DNA of 64,000 nt from Fragilariopsis cylindrus CCMP1102 (GCA_900095095.1 FMBT01000307.1:434001-498000); one strand, 5' to 3'; positions 46,281 to 59,387 are shown, counted from the stretch's first letter. Translations and numbers: made by a program. Notes: generated from the sequence alone by a model not told the origin.

Positions 46281-48131
46281 ATGTTTTCATTTTGGTATTT
46301 GCTTCTTCCGTTCTCACTAGTAGTCCTCCCTGGTCCATGTCGATCATTTTTACCTCAGAAAAATACCTGTGGTAACCCATCAATATTGTCTGACGCCATA
46401 CGAAGGCTTTCGTTGGCATCTTCTAAAGAGGAATGGACGTCAGATTTCGATGGATTTGTCGGCGACGATAATACGAGTTTGTCTGATTTTCTTGCAAAAA
46501 GTAGAGAAGGTAGCAATCGTGATTTTACTGCTGTACAGACACGGCTCTTTTCATTGGGAGAAGATTTAATAATAAACGACTTTATTGGAAACATGGGTTT
46601 TGATGAAGGTACGTATTATTCATTGACAAGGAATATTATTTGTATCGTCTTTACAATCTCTTATATCTCATGTACTAAATATTTTTCGTTAAGTGACTGA
46701 TTGGGAATACTATTATGATGAAAGTGAAAGTGATATCGATGACGATGAGGACCGAAAAGTTGTAGAGCCCAACCCATTTGAAAAGTCAATGCCAAAACGT
46801 ACGAGAATAAGCAGTGGTTCAGTTGTTCGTGTCTTTCGTGCAGAACTTGTTGGTAGGTTGGGAGCCACGATAAGCAGCCGAGGTCTTGATAGAAGAATCC
46901 TTGTCAAGGAATATTCGGAGAACTAGCACTACAGCTAGCAAGAAATGATCAAGTAGCCATTTCTCGATTGCAATCTCAATTGATGGAAAAGGAGAAAAAC
47001 AAGGACGCTATTGAAGGAGGTTGGATTCAATGTGCAAATGCACGAACAGTTCTCGCAAGAAAAGATGATGCGCATGTTGGAGATTTATTACGAACGCTGT
47101 CACTGACATCCTTTCTTGGAATATTAGGACAAGTTAATCTAGCAGAAATAGATGACATGAATCCAAATGAGTTCTATCGAGCACTAGGTGTCCCACCACC
47201 GAAAACAAATTCTGTTTGGGTAGTATATGAATACGCAGGTTTAAATACAATCGCTTCCTATACGTCCATGGCGCCTGAGAAGAAAAGGGCTGCTACGCCC
47301 CCAAAGAAAAACTTTTTTGGTAGATTCGTACAACCTCCCGCTCTACCACCCTTTCGAGAACGAGCTAATTTTGTCATCAAGGAATTATGAAGGAAAGTCT
47401 TTCAGCTTTAGCAACGTACGTACACATATTAAATCTATGTCATTGTGCAGAAATCTGATTATTCCAAGTGTATTTGACACCCATTAAACTGTTTGTAATC
47501 TTTATTTCCCCCCTCTACTATTTGTACGCAGTATTCATGAAGAAGGTATCGTACATCGTAGCATTGGAAGGAACTCGTTCGTTATATCAAGTCCAACACA
47601 GAACAAAGCAGAAGCTTCGTCGATTTATTTCACTCGGGTTTCGGGACTCGTGGTTAAGCTCTCCGACTTTGGTTTTGCGGGATTGTTAGAAGATTCAGCA
47701 AATGATCAAGAGTTTATCTCAAGGGCACGCTCTTTTGGTTTATCTTTTCGCACCGGTGACACATCTTTGACTATGACAAATTTTGCAATGGCTGAGGACC
47801 TACACGCTTTAGGGTTCGTATTCCTTGGATACTTCTCGTCTCACTTGCAGACTTACCAGAAAACGCGAATGCTCCAATGCCGAATACAGATGAAGATACA
47901 ATTCAGAAACTTTTAAATGAAATTTTCAAATTAGATTTCCAAGCCTTTCGAGAATATGTCGAAGCAGAAGAAGTGTGGGAAAAATTGGTCCTACTACTCG
48001 ATGAAAAGGATGGAGCTGGCTGGACTGTTCTCGAGACTCTATTCAAAGCGAGAGAGACGGTTGCAGAGAAAGAGAACTCGCTCAAAGTTATTACAGCACG
48101 TGGTCTTCTTTCAAATCCTTTTTTTCAGTGA
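46281..48131 (+). CDS. Plastid-targeted protein kinase-like protein, probable pseudokinase
   Basis: The exons 46281-46608, 46694-47415 and 47532-48131 encode about 550 residues if one missing G is allowed in each of three GG runs (46917, 47381, 47827); phases then agree throughout. A signal peptide (MFSFWYLLLPFSLVVLPGPCRS) with Phe next suggests a plastid presequence. Kinase-fold landmarks follow: VVRVFRAELV (glycine-loop region), ILVKEYSGELALQLA (the VAIK Lys kept), VWVVYEYAGLNTIA (hinge), HEEGIVHRSIGRNSF (catalytic loop), VKLSDFGFAG and a final GLLSNPFF. The catalytic loop has Ser for the HRD Asp and lacks the usual Lys and Asn, so phosphotransfer looks unlikely. The shape resembles STN7-like thylakoid kinases. 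With three slips a decaying gene is possible, but no substitution stop is seen. Confidence 0.75.
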
Positions 48132-50040
48132 AAGTGAAGTCTTCACATTTTCTTTCCTACTTTTTTTTCGGAGGTATTTTAAGCAAGGCGCAAAAAACCA
48201 CCAGCAGCAGACTTGCACACAAGTGATTGAAATAATTGTAGGAACAAATTTAAAAATATTAATATTAATATTAATATCAATCAGTGGAATGAGTACTGTG
48301 TTGACATACCTGTTGTCTACACCCTTTCTGTGATCGCATTAAATTGTGTTTTACATTTGTATGGACCTTGTTTGCTTTCACATTTTTGTGTACATTTCTT
48401 TTTTGTGTACGATAACATTGCTGTCATCTTCATTCTAGAAATTTTGACTCCAATATCACCATACTTCGCACATTTAGTCCTGGATCTCTTGGCACAATAT
48501 GGCTGGTAGGAATTTCCCAAGGTTATCCACTGTTCAGATATTGATATATGATTCCTATAATACAGTATTTCTTGCCATGATTAAATCAGTGACTTGCTCC
48601 ACCACCATTCTCTTGGATTTTCTGCAATCAGCTGACTCTCAAGATACTGTAAGCCTATGTTCTGGAGTTATTTCCAATATTCTGTCCAGTCTGGGTCCAC
48701 GGATATACGATATCCTTCTTTTTGTTTGGTATTTTTTGTCACAGAAATTCTTGCACCACCTGGAGGGGGAGTTGATGGGGATTTGTCCTAAAATGATGCA
48801 ACATGCTAGTAGAAGCATTAACAATAGTAATGCTATTACTATCAGTTATTATTCCTGTTACTCTTGAAACTAGCTTCTTCATTCAACAACAGGTTCTCAC
48901 ACTGAACAGAAAACCAAATGTGGCAAGTATCATCAACACCATTGATGAGGGCGAAGGGACCAATAGGAGAATGTAACATCTCGCCAGATGGTTTGATGTA
49001 ACTGAAGATTATTTGTTGAGATATAACTGGAACACAGGACTTATCCTTGAATTCATAGATTTCTGAATGACTGTGTGTTATAATCCAAGCAAATTTCGGT
49101 GCCAAAGAAAGCAGTTAATAAGTAAAATTACCTTATAATGTTAAGTTTCAAATAACAATACATATCATTATTATCTATGAAATAATGCCTTATTGATGAG
49201 GCTAGTAATTTTGAATAATTGAGTAAGGTAGTACACAGTATAGTAACCCAGTATGTAGTAGAAACTAATTAAGTGCCAACACTGTGACTCACTTGAGATA
49301 AAAACTTGGACTTTGACTTGTTCTTTCTGTTCAACATCAACATCAACATCATCACCATCATCATCATCAGCAGCAGCAGCAGCAGCAGTAGAAATGTAGT
49401 CATCAATATTGCTGCTAAGATATAGCTTTCAATTGCCAAGATTGTACTGTCACCTCTTAAAATAGTTATGATCATCTTCTTAGTCGGTTGTAAGTGTTGA
49501 CTCAGCTCACACAATGAGAAACTTTGCAGCAGTTGTGGATTTGTCTTTGCCAGAACAATTTACAACACTTTTGGTGTGGTCAGGGGAACCATAGTCCCTA
49601 TGATGCCTTAGTTAATTACCTAAATCATCATTGTGTTATGGTCGCTGTTGTGACTGCATTTCCATTCCTTCTCAATCTTTACTAAAGTTTACTAAGTATT
49701 GGTCTGTCTATCTTACGGTACATGTTCAAGTTTATCGCCTTCGTGCGCCAAATACCTACTACTGTAGTGAATACAGAATTTTGTCACTATCGCTGAACGA
49801 AATTGAACTTGGCCGACAATACGGCGTGAGTATTGATTGATGACATTGCTACTTCTGCTACCGTTATTATGCTAGACTGCTGCTAGACGGCTACAAACTA
49901 ACTTCTGAAGCTACTTCAAAGTAGTCTTACTTGTACCGTAGAGGTTGTGTAAATTAACAATCAACAGTACGTATTTAGTATCATCATAGAAGAAACGTGA
50001 TTATTGGTTATTGAGGAGGGTAAGACGAAATCTACCTAAA
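48132..50040. other. Gene-poor intergenic region
   Basis: About 1.9 kb with only short unconvincing open frames; the longest (48499-48867, +) shows no family trait or coding-like composition. It holds a CAT/CAG microsatellite. I see nothing else. Confidence 0.45.
49334..49388. repeat. CAT/CAG trinucleotide microsatellite
   Basis: CATCAA and CATCAT units pass directly into a CAG run. Confidence 0.9.
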
Positions 50041-50249
50041 ATGACGGATACAAAATCTGGCAATGAAGAGAGTGATATCCATACAATTCAAGCAGAATGC
50101 TCGAACATGATCTCGCTTCTGAAGATATTAGAAAAGAAGAGCACGATATACAATGCCAACTGGAGATTTTTTCTAGAGAGGCTTTACTCTGTGGATTTCA
50201 GAACGACGTCGTTGAACCACCAATTCCCAAGAAGAGAACAAGAAATTAA
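50041..50249 (+). CDS. Possible small coiled-coil protein, unrecognised
   Basis: From the ATG at 50041, a frame of about 70 residues reads MTDTKSGNEESDIHTIQAEC and SNMISLL. After a one-base slip near 50118 it continues EDIRKEEHDIQCQLEIFSRE, ALLCGFQ and EPPIPKKRTRN. The heptad pattern, acidic start and basic nuclear-signal-like end look like a real small protein, and amino-acid usage is unlike random AT-rich DNA. I recognise no family. If the slip is natural, it is a broken gene. The sequence after the stop is a CAT microsatellite. Confidence 0.35.
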
Positions 50250-50638
50250 AAGAAAAGGAACAATAAGCAAACATCCACCATCACATCACATCATGATCAT
50301 CATGATCATCATCATCATCATCATGACCATCATCATCATCATCAATCTTGGAGTCTGTGTTTGTCCGATCTTTCTCATATTGAATATTGAAAGTGATGAT
50401 ACAATGCGAGTATAATATTAACAATATTAACAATAATAAATCCGTTCCTTGAAACTTCCTCAACAGATAAGGTTACTATTCAGTATCTTTATTCTGAATG
50501 TTAAAATGTAAAGTTTAATCAATATAAGGAATGATGTTGCTGTATAGTACGTAAACTATTTTCAATTTTCAATTTTTAGCATTTTAAAATTTATTATTAT
50601 TAGTACGTAATTAATTTAAAATTAATGATCAATTGGAC
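50250..50638. other. Intergenic between convergent genes
   Basis: AT-rich, about 390 bp, containing the CAT microsatellite and otherwise nothing I can name. Confidence 0.4.
50281..50345. repeat. CAT/GATCAT microsatellite
   Basis: ATCATGATCATC and CATCAT units just after the small open frame. In one frame they would encode His/Asp and in another Ile/Met. Confidence 0.9.
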
Positions 50639-51223
50639 CTAATATTTGGAGACCTTAGTCAATAATGGGTTTCTATCACGGAAGTAGTAGAGTTTGGATC
50701 TTTTGACCTTTTTCTTGCCCTTAAAAATGAAATTACGTTCGAGGATTTTCGCTTCTTTAATCATGGGAGAGTAGAATGGAATTCTTCTCTCAATCGGCAA
50801 CCCGTACACTACATCGCGTAGTATTAAGGAAGATCCAAGACCACGCTTTACGATTCCCAAAACGACACCTCGAATCTTCTCCAGTTCCTGCTTTTCTGCT
50901 TTCAGTCCACCCTGTGAAACCATCCTGAGTTCGACGGAATCTCCTACGCGTATGATATCTTGCCAAATGGTCGGATTTGATTCTTTAATTTTTTCACACG
51001 CTTCGTCATTCAATTCCGAAAATAACTTAGAGGCTCGTTTACGAGGAGATTTAAATTTTACGTAGTCGCGGTATCTAGGGCGATGACCATGATGTACAAA
51101 TTGCATGTCGTCAGCCACAGCAGTCGAGGTTGAAGAGAAATGCATTACCGGTAGCGTTTCAGATATCACCATTGAACGAGAAGCGAGCGGACGACCCGCT
51201 AAACTAAAGAATCTTTGCATCAT
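50639..51223 (-). CDS. MRPL19: Mitochondrial large ribosomal subunit protein bL19
   Basis: bL19m sits at the subunit interface of the mitoribosome. The single exon gives about 194 residues from the ATG at 51223 (MMQRFFSLAGRPLASRSMV), a basic, Ser/Arg-rich mitochondrial presequence. The frame is open further upstream, but only from a GTG, which I reject as a start. The bL19 core is clear: RVGDSVELRMVSQGG, KIRGVVLGIVKRGLGSSLIL, RDVVYGLPIERRIPFYSPMI, then IFKGKKKVKRSKLYYFRDR. A mitochondrial rather than plastid location is inferred from the absence of a signal peptide. It faces the GH47 gene across 356 bp. Confidence 0.88.
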   Translation of the reverse strand: MMQRFFSLAGRPLASRSMVISETLPVMHFSSTSTAVADDMQFVHHGHRPRYRDYVKFKSPRKRASKLFSELNDEACEKIKESNPTIWQDIIRVGDSVELRMVSQGGLKAEKQELEKIRGVVLGIVKRGLGSSLILRDVVYGLPIERRIPFYSPMIKEAKILERNFIFKGKKKVKRSKLYYFRDRNPLLTKVSKY

Positions 51224-51579
51224 CGTTTCAACTAATTTTTCTCGTTCCCTTGCCGTCGACTTTCTTCTCTTCTCTGTCAGTTCACAGTATGGTGCTTGTT
51301 TCACACCGCTCGATGTTGAATGTTCCTGACGACAAACAAAGCATGTACGGTAGTATTTTCGTGCATTTAACTAACACAATTGAAAACATGCTCAATGCGC
51401 GTTGTTATGTAAATTTCAATATTGAGTGAAGGTGAAGAGTCGATATAAAAGCACGAGCTCAAACCCTCGCGAAAAAGCAAAATTGTGCGCGTCAATCATT
51501 TTTTTAGGGGTTGAATTTCAAATTATATGAAAACAATCAGATAATCATACATTTTTTGTAAACCCTCCACAGAGATGCA
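51224..51579. promoter_or_regulatory. Divergent intergenic region
   Basis: This 356 bp separates the starts of bL19m (-) and the GH47 mannosidase (+) and presumably serves both. I see no motif I can name. Confidence 0.4.
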
Positions 51580-53566
51580 ATGAAAGGATTCTGCTTCGTA
51601 TCTATACTATCGTTGGTGTTTGTTTATTTTACTCTTCAAATCTTGCCATCAGAGGAATGGTTTACCAGTGAACACTACAAGGATAAAAAATGTCGACACT
51701 TAAAACCAATAAATCCTAATATAGATTTGTCCGTTTTGGGTGCAGAAAGGAGAGAAAGATTCAAGGCGGTCCAACGTGCTATTGGTCATTCGTGGCAAGG
51801 TTACACCAATATCGTGTCCCTCGATTCATACTGGAATCAAGGATTCATACCCCATGATGATTTAAAACCTCAATCGATCCAAGGTCATTCGTGGCTTCAT
51901 TACGGGGCGACTCTTCATGATTCTATTGATACGTTATATTTGGCCAACTACACAAAAGAATACGAACAAGCCGTACGCTGGTCGACCAGCTATGACATAC
52001 AAACAACTTCTCCACAAGCAACAAAAACTTTTGAATATTCTTTACGTATACTCGGCGGTTTGCTTGGATCTTATTCCATTTCAGGAGATCCACGCTTGTT
52101 TTCCGCAGCACAGAATGCTGCCGATGCGATTTTGGAGGGTCCATTTCAAGCGTCTCCCACAATCGTACCCCGACCGTTCAATGTCTTGGCTCCATCGGTT
52201 TCTTCTTTCAATGAGTGCACTTGGATATGGGACTGGAAATGGAAAGCTACCATTCAAAGGCTGTATCAGGCAGCTTATACTGCTGGACGCAACCAGTTCA
52301 CAAAAGAGCATCGATCGAACTCTTTAGCTGGTTTTGGCTCGGTGAGTAATAAATCACAGACAATGCGGTTATTATTAATACGGCAGAACAAAAATCGAAA
52401 TTACTAGGAACATTTCACCAATGTTAATTGTTTCAATCTTTTTTTTGCAGTTTGGGCTTGAGTTTTCGTTTATATCGGCTTTGACAGGAGATCCCAAATA
52501 TAAAAAGAAATCTGATGATATTTTTTACCATGTTCAAACTTACGAGAAAAATGGAATCATCCCTTCCTCTTGGGATGTTCTAACAGGACTACCCATTTCT
52601 CATAGTGGTTCATTAGGAAGCGGATCAGATTCTTTTTATGAATATTTGATTAAGATCCCTGTCTTGAATAGTTGCTACTATGATGATGGAATGGAAATGT
52701 ACACAGATTCCTGCACAGACAGTGACAAGGACCACTCGAAATTATACGAGAAAATGGTGAGGGAAACTCTCACCCCCTTTCATGTAAAAAGGCAGTCGAT
52801 TGGTGATGATATTAATAGTACAAAATCTCAACAAAGCTTTCCTGTGGACTATAGCAATCACTACGATCACTTACTATGTTTTCTTCCCGGCATGTTGTCT
52901 TTGGGTGCTTCGTCAAAATATCCATCAGGCTCTAAAAGTCTTGTTGATAATGAACAACATCGACTAGCCAGACAGCTTTTGGAAGGATGCGCTGCAATTT
53001 ATAAAACATCTCAGACAAATCTGTCGCCCGACACGGGATCGTTCCGACCAGGAAAGTTCAATGTCGATGATCCGTCATTCTATTTACGACCTGAATACGT
53101 GGAAAGTCTTTTTGTTATCTATCGCCTTACTAAAGACAGAGAGCTTCAAGATATGGCATGGGATGTGTTCCAAAGCCTGGAAAAGTATTGCAAGATATCG
53201 AGTGGAGGGTATGCGGTGCTGAAGGATGTTAACGATCACAAAAAAGGGCATCATGACGATATGCCTTCATATTTTTTGGCCGAAACTCTTAAATATTTGC
53301 TCCTGATATTCGCACCTGATGATTATGTAAGCCTGGATGACTTCGTTTTTACCACTGAAGCCCATCCCTTGCGCAAACTACAAGTCAACGAGGATGTATT
53401 ACCACTCTGTTTTCTTCAATGTCGACCGCCGACTCCCATGCCTTGGACATTATTGTGCTTTGGAGGTATAATTATCTCGGTATATGTTGCAATGTTCTTT
53501 GTCGTCTCGAACGTATCCAGAACTTTTCTAATTGCCTTGGTCAACGATAAGAGAAAGACCTTGTAA
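51580..53566 (+). CDS. GH47 alpha-1,2-mannosidase with two membrane anchors
   Basis: GH47 enzymes trim mannose from N-glycans in ER or Golgi, or mark misfolded glycoproteins. The exons 51580-52341 and 52451-53566 give 625 residues in phase. Residues 1-23 form a signal anchor (GFCFVSILSLVFVYFTLQIL). GH47 motifs run in order: HSWQGY, DSYWNQGFIPHDDLKPQS, GATLHDSIDTLYL, TFEYSLRILGGLLGSYSISG, DSFYEYLIK, DHLLCFLPGMLSLG, YLRPEYVESLFVIYRLTKD, DDMPSYFLAETLKYLLLIF and FTTEAHPL, so the acidic catalytic set and the Ca-binding Thr region are kept. A second hydrophobic span lies at about 590-615 (LLCFGGIIISVYVAMFFVV) with a short basic tail, unusual for class I mannosidases, which are type II proteins. The closest fit is ER/Golgi mannosidase I rather than EDEM. 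Confidence 0.92.
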
Positions 53567-56500
53567 CTCGTCCTTGGGCTGTTAAGACGACTATGTTAGA
53601 TAAGATCATTTTTTTTGTGAAACAATTATGCAATAGATATTTGTGATAATGATAACAATAATAATGTTTATGCGCGCTATTATCGTTCTTTCCTGACAAA
53701 GTTTTTTTTCTAAACTTTGAAGTTATGAGAAGTCCTTTACTATCTTTTCTCCCTTTAATCATAGCAAAAATCACGCTTTTGGTTACACTTTCTTCATAAT
53801 ATTGAACTGGATGAATTTGACATGGTATTGTATTGCATTTTTTGAATTTGTCCCGAGGGATGTATGTTTTGGAGTACAACGTGCTGTATGGTTCCATCTT
53901 TCGTATGTTTCCACCGGCGTTGTTGACAGTCAAGTTAATTGATCTTCTGATGGAGATGTGTTCTGAGAATAAGTAGGCAATATGTGCAACCACCAGAACA
54001 GTTTATTTAACAAATAACAACAGGAGGAACTTCGTCATTAATTCCAACAGCAACGAGTACACTGATGGAAAATGGAAGTCAAATCCTCCAAAGGAATTCT
54101 TTTAGAAGCTTCTCATCTACGGTGAGATGGCATCTTCAATAAGCATTTTCACTAATGGTCGCGATGTTCCAGCGAATTGCTTAGCGTAAATATTGGTCTG
54201 CTGACTTTATGGTATCTGCTAGCTACATCTTTCTTGTGGTGACCGCAATTTTCTGCCGGAGGATAGATGAAGAGTGAGCTTGGTCTCAAAGGAAATATGT
54301 TGCGTGTTTTGAAAAAAAAATGGTGGTGCAACAAATCCTTTAGCCCAAGCAGCTTTCAGGTAGAAAGAATTACCAAATTTGATCAAATGACCAGCCTAGC
54401 CGTATTAAACCGGTGGATTGAGACCAGAAGTTCGACAAGATCTCGATTAAGATCGGAAACTAGGTCACAACAGTAATTACGAGCAAACAGTTCGCACCAA
54501 AAGCATGTAAAAACATTTGAGACCGTCTCGAATTCATCAGTGAGATCAAGTGCATGTGAACTAGGGTCAAAAAAAAATACTTTTAACCAGTTCGTTGCAA
54601 GCACTGTATGTCAAAACAACATAGTATTTCTATGTCAGCATAAAACTCGGTCAAAAAATTTATTTACTCCACGTGTGTGGAAGATGTCCCGTACTTGATT
54701 TGATGTTCATTCTATCTTGTGCAAGATAAACATATATTTCGTGATCCTCACTTCGTAAGAGTGCAGTCAAAAGTTTTGTTTTGCACAAGAAAGGTCTAAA
54801 ATTAGCCAGCCTTCAAGATAATACCCCTGCTATCGCTTATTATCCTGGTACCTCACTCAATTAAGTTATATTCATTCTTACTCTAATCGTGTCATTGACC
54901 ACTCTTAACCAGTCTTATAGCTATATTTCTATGGAAAGATCTACGACGTCTATCTGCGGCCTTGCTGCATCAAAATGCTAGCAAATCCTGGATATGATAC
55001 GCAACGAATGCCAAGAAACACTTGTCGAGTTCCAAGAATACCTCAAGTTTGGACATGTTAAAGATCTGGCTGCCGTCAACACATCGAAGGTGTCTTGACC
55101 TCGCTATTTCAGATCTTCAAAGTGAATGGTAGTACGGTCTTGCTAATAAACCTTGATGCTAACTCAATTGGACTGTGATTGTACAAGCTCGTAAAAGCGA
55201 AGGATAAAAGTCATCCTGGAGAAATAAAGCATAGATGCATCTTTTGAGTTGTAAATATTTGAACTGAGGTTGCCCACCACAACCCAAAGTAAGAGCAGAA
55301 CATACGGAATGCTTCTCCGATATTTTATAAACTGTTGGTGAAGCTGTTACGAGTCTGACAGTCATCGTCGTCTTCACGACTGGTAAAATTAATCTGTACA
55401 CTAATCAATTATTCCACCGTCTTTGATATTCTGCTCAGAAGGCTCAGAGAGCTTGCAATCGGTATGAAAACTTCTGAAAGTGGCACTCTTACATTGCGTT
55501 TGCCTTCTTCAAGAGAGTGATAGGTGCAATATATGTATTGATGCCATTAACTTTCGCCACTCCAACAAGATAACGTCGAAATTGTTGCGGCGTTGCAACT
55601 TTAATTAAACTGTGATTTCCACATTCGACTTCCTCATGGAGAATGGTGACTTTTTTGACTACTTTTCCTCATATGCTGAAGGTAGATCTGAACTCCTCCA
55701 TGGAAATATGGTCTGTTTTCTTACGATTTAACTCATATCATGTAGTCAAACCGCTCGTAAATCAAATAGATGGCATCTAAAGCTTATTCTGAACTTAAAT
55801 TTTTATCTTCATTCTTTGACGAGTATTTCACAAGAGATCTTAGGCAACGGTCGTTCTCAAGGTAGTCAAGCATATTTGGTCCACCTGGTCAACCAACTTT
55901 AGCGATGGACCTACTTCTGACGAAAGCTACAGGCAACATCGATTCCTATTCTAAAATATAGGAAGATAGTAGTTTCAGAAACACACTGAGTATTATGATC
56001 ATGTTATTGTAGATTATTCTTGTATCATGAACGTTTTTGTTCTGATCTCTCCAATTCCGAATGAAGGTTTATGTATGCTGCTTCGGACACGTTGAGCAAC
56101 GAAGCTAAATAAAAGCAAGACCGCAATCATTTGTCGAGTCGACTGGATGATGATACTTTCCGGAATAGAACAAATGGTACAAAAATCATTGACGGAGTTA
56201 TACAATGTCAGGTTTAGGATATGTTTAACATCTTTACCAAAGTATTTCAACTTGCTATAATGGCAGCAACTTATGTAGCCGGAATGGTAGAATGAACAGA
56301 ATCACATAAATGTTACTAGGTGTTGCCAAATTGATTGCTTAGACTAAGATCCAACTGGAGTTATCTCTAATTGGTGATAATTCGTCGTCCAGCCTATAAA
56401 GCTCCTTCAGAACATTCCAATTTGCTATGAGATTTTTCCGAAGCCTTCCTTGTTTATCCGAGGTATTACATGCAGCTAGGGGCGGTGTTGTCCGTTTTGA

Positions 56501-58190
56501 GCTCTAGAAGGCGGGATCAAAGATGAAATGGTAGGAATCACACCTTCCTTCAACCTATCGTATCCTCTCTTCAGACAACCCAAACGTTTATCTTAAGGTT
56601 GATGGAATCTTTTCTGGGCATTGGAAACCTGCAAGCAGGGAACTAAATAACTAAGGAATACTGGCTCTGCTCAGCTTCTCTGTTCCATGGTTCCATTCGA
56701 TTTTGATCCGTTCTCTAGGTACAGGATGTATATTAGGTGATACAGCTAACGCCTCTCAACCTTCCGTATAAGCACGCAGTTTCCAATCGACACAAAATCA
56801 CCAATGCATGGAACTTAATCACCGTTCCAGATTTCCTCCTCAGACCACGAGATGGGAATCAAAGTCGCTGGATAAATTTCCCTCGGAAATGTTTTAGTTT
56901 TCGAACGGTAATACATGTTGTTTGAAGGGGAAGTTTGGCATGAATGCATCTAGAAGCACCCAATTCAAAAGATACGCACGGAACATTTCCCCTAAAAGAA
57001 AAGTGGAGCATTTTAATTGAACTGAATAGCCTTAAGTTATCTTTATATAGATACTTTATCGAAATATCTTACCATCTCTGATTTATATAATTTAAAGCAG
57101 ACTAAGTTACTTCAACCTCAAATTCCCTTCCGTCAAGTCACAGTTCTTTCCCACCCTGGTAGAACGATGTGTTCATTAATTTAGCAGCACTGCCAAGGCA
57201 GCTTCTTCTATAGTTCTATGGGTTGATACAAGTAAGAATTGAAATATTACCATGTTTAGAGTCTAACTTTCGCATTGAAGGGGTTTCTTCAAGTACACTA
57301 CTATGGTGAATATTTACCTTATTTTGGCCTGTCAGGCCTTCTTCGTGCAGGCAGAGCAGGAGAGTAGAGGCAGCATTCTGTTGTTTCTGGTTGTTGGTTA
57401 TATCTTACTAGGGAGTTTCATGAAGAATTGTTCATAGTTGTGGCTGCCATCTATGTTGGTCTTTGTTTCTTTTGTTCGGCTCTGTTTGCATTGATGCTGG
57501 CCCTGGTGTTGCTTATTCTTGGTCCAATTTTTTTCCCTGCTGATGGAGATGGATGGTAGATATTTGATAACTCTGTTGTTGATGATGTCGTGCTATTTCT
57601 TAATGGCCAAGAGTTCCATGTTGTATTGATGTAATAATGATAGATAACTTCTGTACTATATCTCCTCTGCGCACCGCATTTTGCGCACGGGGCAATTGGC
57701 TGAAAATTAACAAGTGCAAAAGTATGGAGAGTGATTTGTAAACATTCAAAACCTCATTTTTCATTCCTAATTTTCTCTTGATAGAGTATGTTTTTAGTTT
57801 TTAGCGTGCTTTTGTTTGCGTGAACTTTCACCTGATAGCCCTCTCCGCAAATTGTAGTGCACAGATGAAGTATAGTTTATTTCTCATACCCTGCTGTTCG
57901 ATCTGTAATCCTCCTCTCTTATGCGCGGCTCTTGTGGTAATTTGAGAACTGCCTTCCCATCCCGATACAACAACACTCATATAATTTTCCCTGAATGAAT
58001 GACCAAAGTACACAGGACTTTTCCTTCCTTACCAACTGTAATTAGTGCATTATATTGGCGCATCTGTTGTATACCTATATTAAGGAAGGTATGGAGGAAT
58101 CAATGGAATAGTTTCCCATTCAATCAAAATTCTTAATCACATGAAAAAATTCTCCTTAACTTGAGGAATTGCTTGTGGTGAAAAGAAACG

Positions 58191-58282
58191 TCAAATCAGG
58201 TGGTAACCCCGCCATGAATTGCTTCTTGGGAGTCTGTTCAAATCAGGTGAGAACCGCCATGAATTGCTTTCTTTGGAGTCTG
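58191..58282. repeat. Tandem duplication of about 46 bp
   Basis: Two adjacent units (58191-58237 and 58238-58282) both start TCAAATCAGGTG, share CGCCATGAATTGCTT and end GGAGTCTG, with a few substitutions and small indels. Confidence 0.88.
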
Positions 58283-59387
58283 ATAACTTTAAACCTCTTG
58301 CCCGGCTGGGCTTCCACACAAATGAGGATGAGTTTGTGATGACTTTTTGTGCACCAATGAAAACTGCTACCAAGTGACAAGTAGCACTTCTTCAAATCAG
58401 GAAGGAAAGAGGATGGTCATTATTATCAGAATTGTCAAGTCCATGTTGATATTCTGTTTGAAGTTGCCCAGCTCCATCTTTCTTTACCTACTGTATACAC
58501 CTACCTCATTGAGTATCATCATGTCCACTATACAATCATTTCTAAATTTTATTGCATACAGAGTATTACTATTAAAATTTGAGTACCTGAACAACCAGAA
58601 CTCTGAGAGTGTTGCTATGGCTTAACATTTTTTCCAAAATGTTGTAGGCTGTGGAAATTGTTGTTTTTTCTGGAAGCACATTTTGGATTGAAATAAGTTC
58701 TACTTCTTATTGGCACCATTAATTATCACGTTGGAGTTTTCGTTGCAAATTTCTGGGCATGTTTTTATGTGCAGGTTATTATTATTTATGTCCAAGTATT
58801 GATGCTTTTTGAGACTTGATCAGGAAATTACAGACAGGATCGAGATGAATGGTGATTGCAAAATTTGTCCACTATCACAGTGATTCATTAGACTATTCAT
58901 TTGTTGGAAATATCGTATAATATTGGTCATTTGAAAACCTTTGCACATTAAGTTTTCTAGTCTAGAATTTCTGTGGTTTTGGATATTTGTTAACCAAGTA
59001 AGTGCATTTAAAGTTGCACACTGCCGGATATATACCTACTTTCACTGATTGCCTTGCACAATAAATGGTGTGAAGGTCTTTTGTGCACTTTGAGAGCTAG
59101 AAGGTTTCTTTTTGTGTTCCGGAAAAGGTAAACTATGCATCTCAAATGTTGGTAGGATGTAGCTTGGCTTGTGTTAATCTGTTGTGTGATCCTAACGTCA
59201 TGCTGTACTTGGAATGTGTTGACTGTTGTTGGGCTAGGGTATGCCCTGCAGTGGTCTACTCACGCCTTCTGTATGTCTTTTTTGGTGAACAATTTACTTT
59301 TTCCAGAAGATTCATGTTCTTGGATGAAGGTTGCATGCCTTTGCCCTTGGGGGTTGCTGCTACTCCTCTGTTGAGGGGAGTGTGTGT

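Noticed and set aside
46355-46594. 79-codon open frame on the - strand
   Set aside because: It is the mirror of exon 1 of the pseudokinase gene, which has a leader and phase-matched introns.
46900-47400. Programmed frameshifting at GG-A sites in the pseudokinase
   Set aside because: Three GGA sites would each need the same shift, but similar slips occur at T, A and C runs in other genes, so sequence error explains them better.
48499-48867. 122-codon open frame on the + strand
   Set aside because: No motif, no coding-like pattern, AT-rich context; likely chance.
51224-51304. bL19m extended upstream to 51304
   Set aside because: The upstream start is GTG; the ATG at 51223 opens a normal mitochondrial presequence.
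53541-53993. 150-codon open frame on the - strand
   Set aside because: It overlaps the GH47 3' end and shows no recognisable domain, presequence or splice support; kept only as a note.
54000-57300. Decayed reverse-transcriptase element
   Set aside because: I read both strands for polymerase, integrase or protease motifs and for end repeats and found none.
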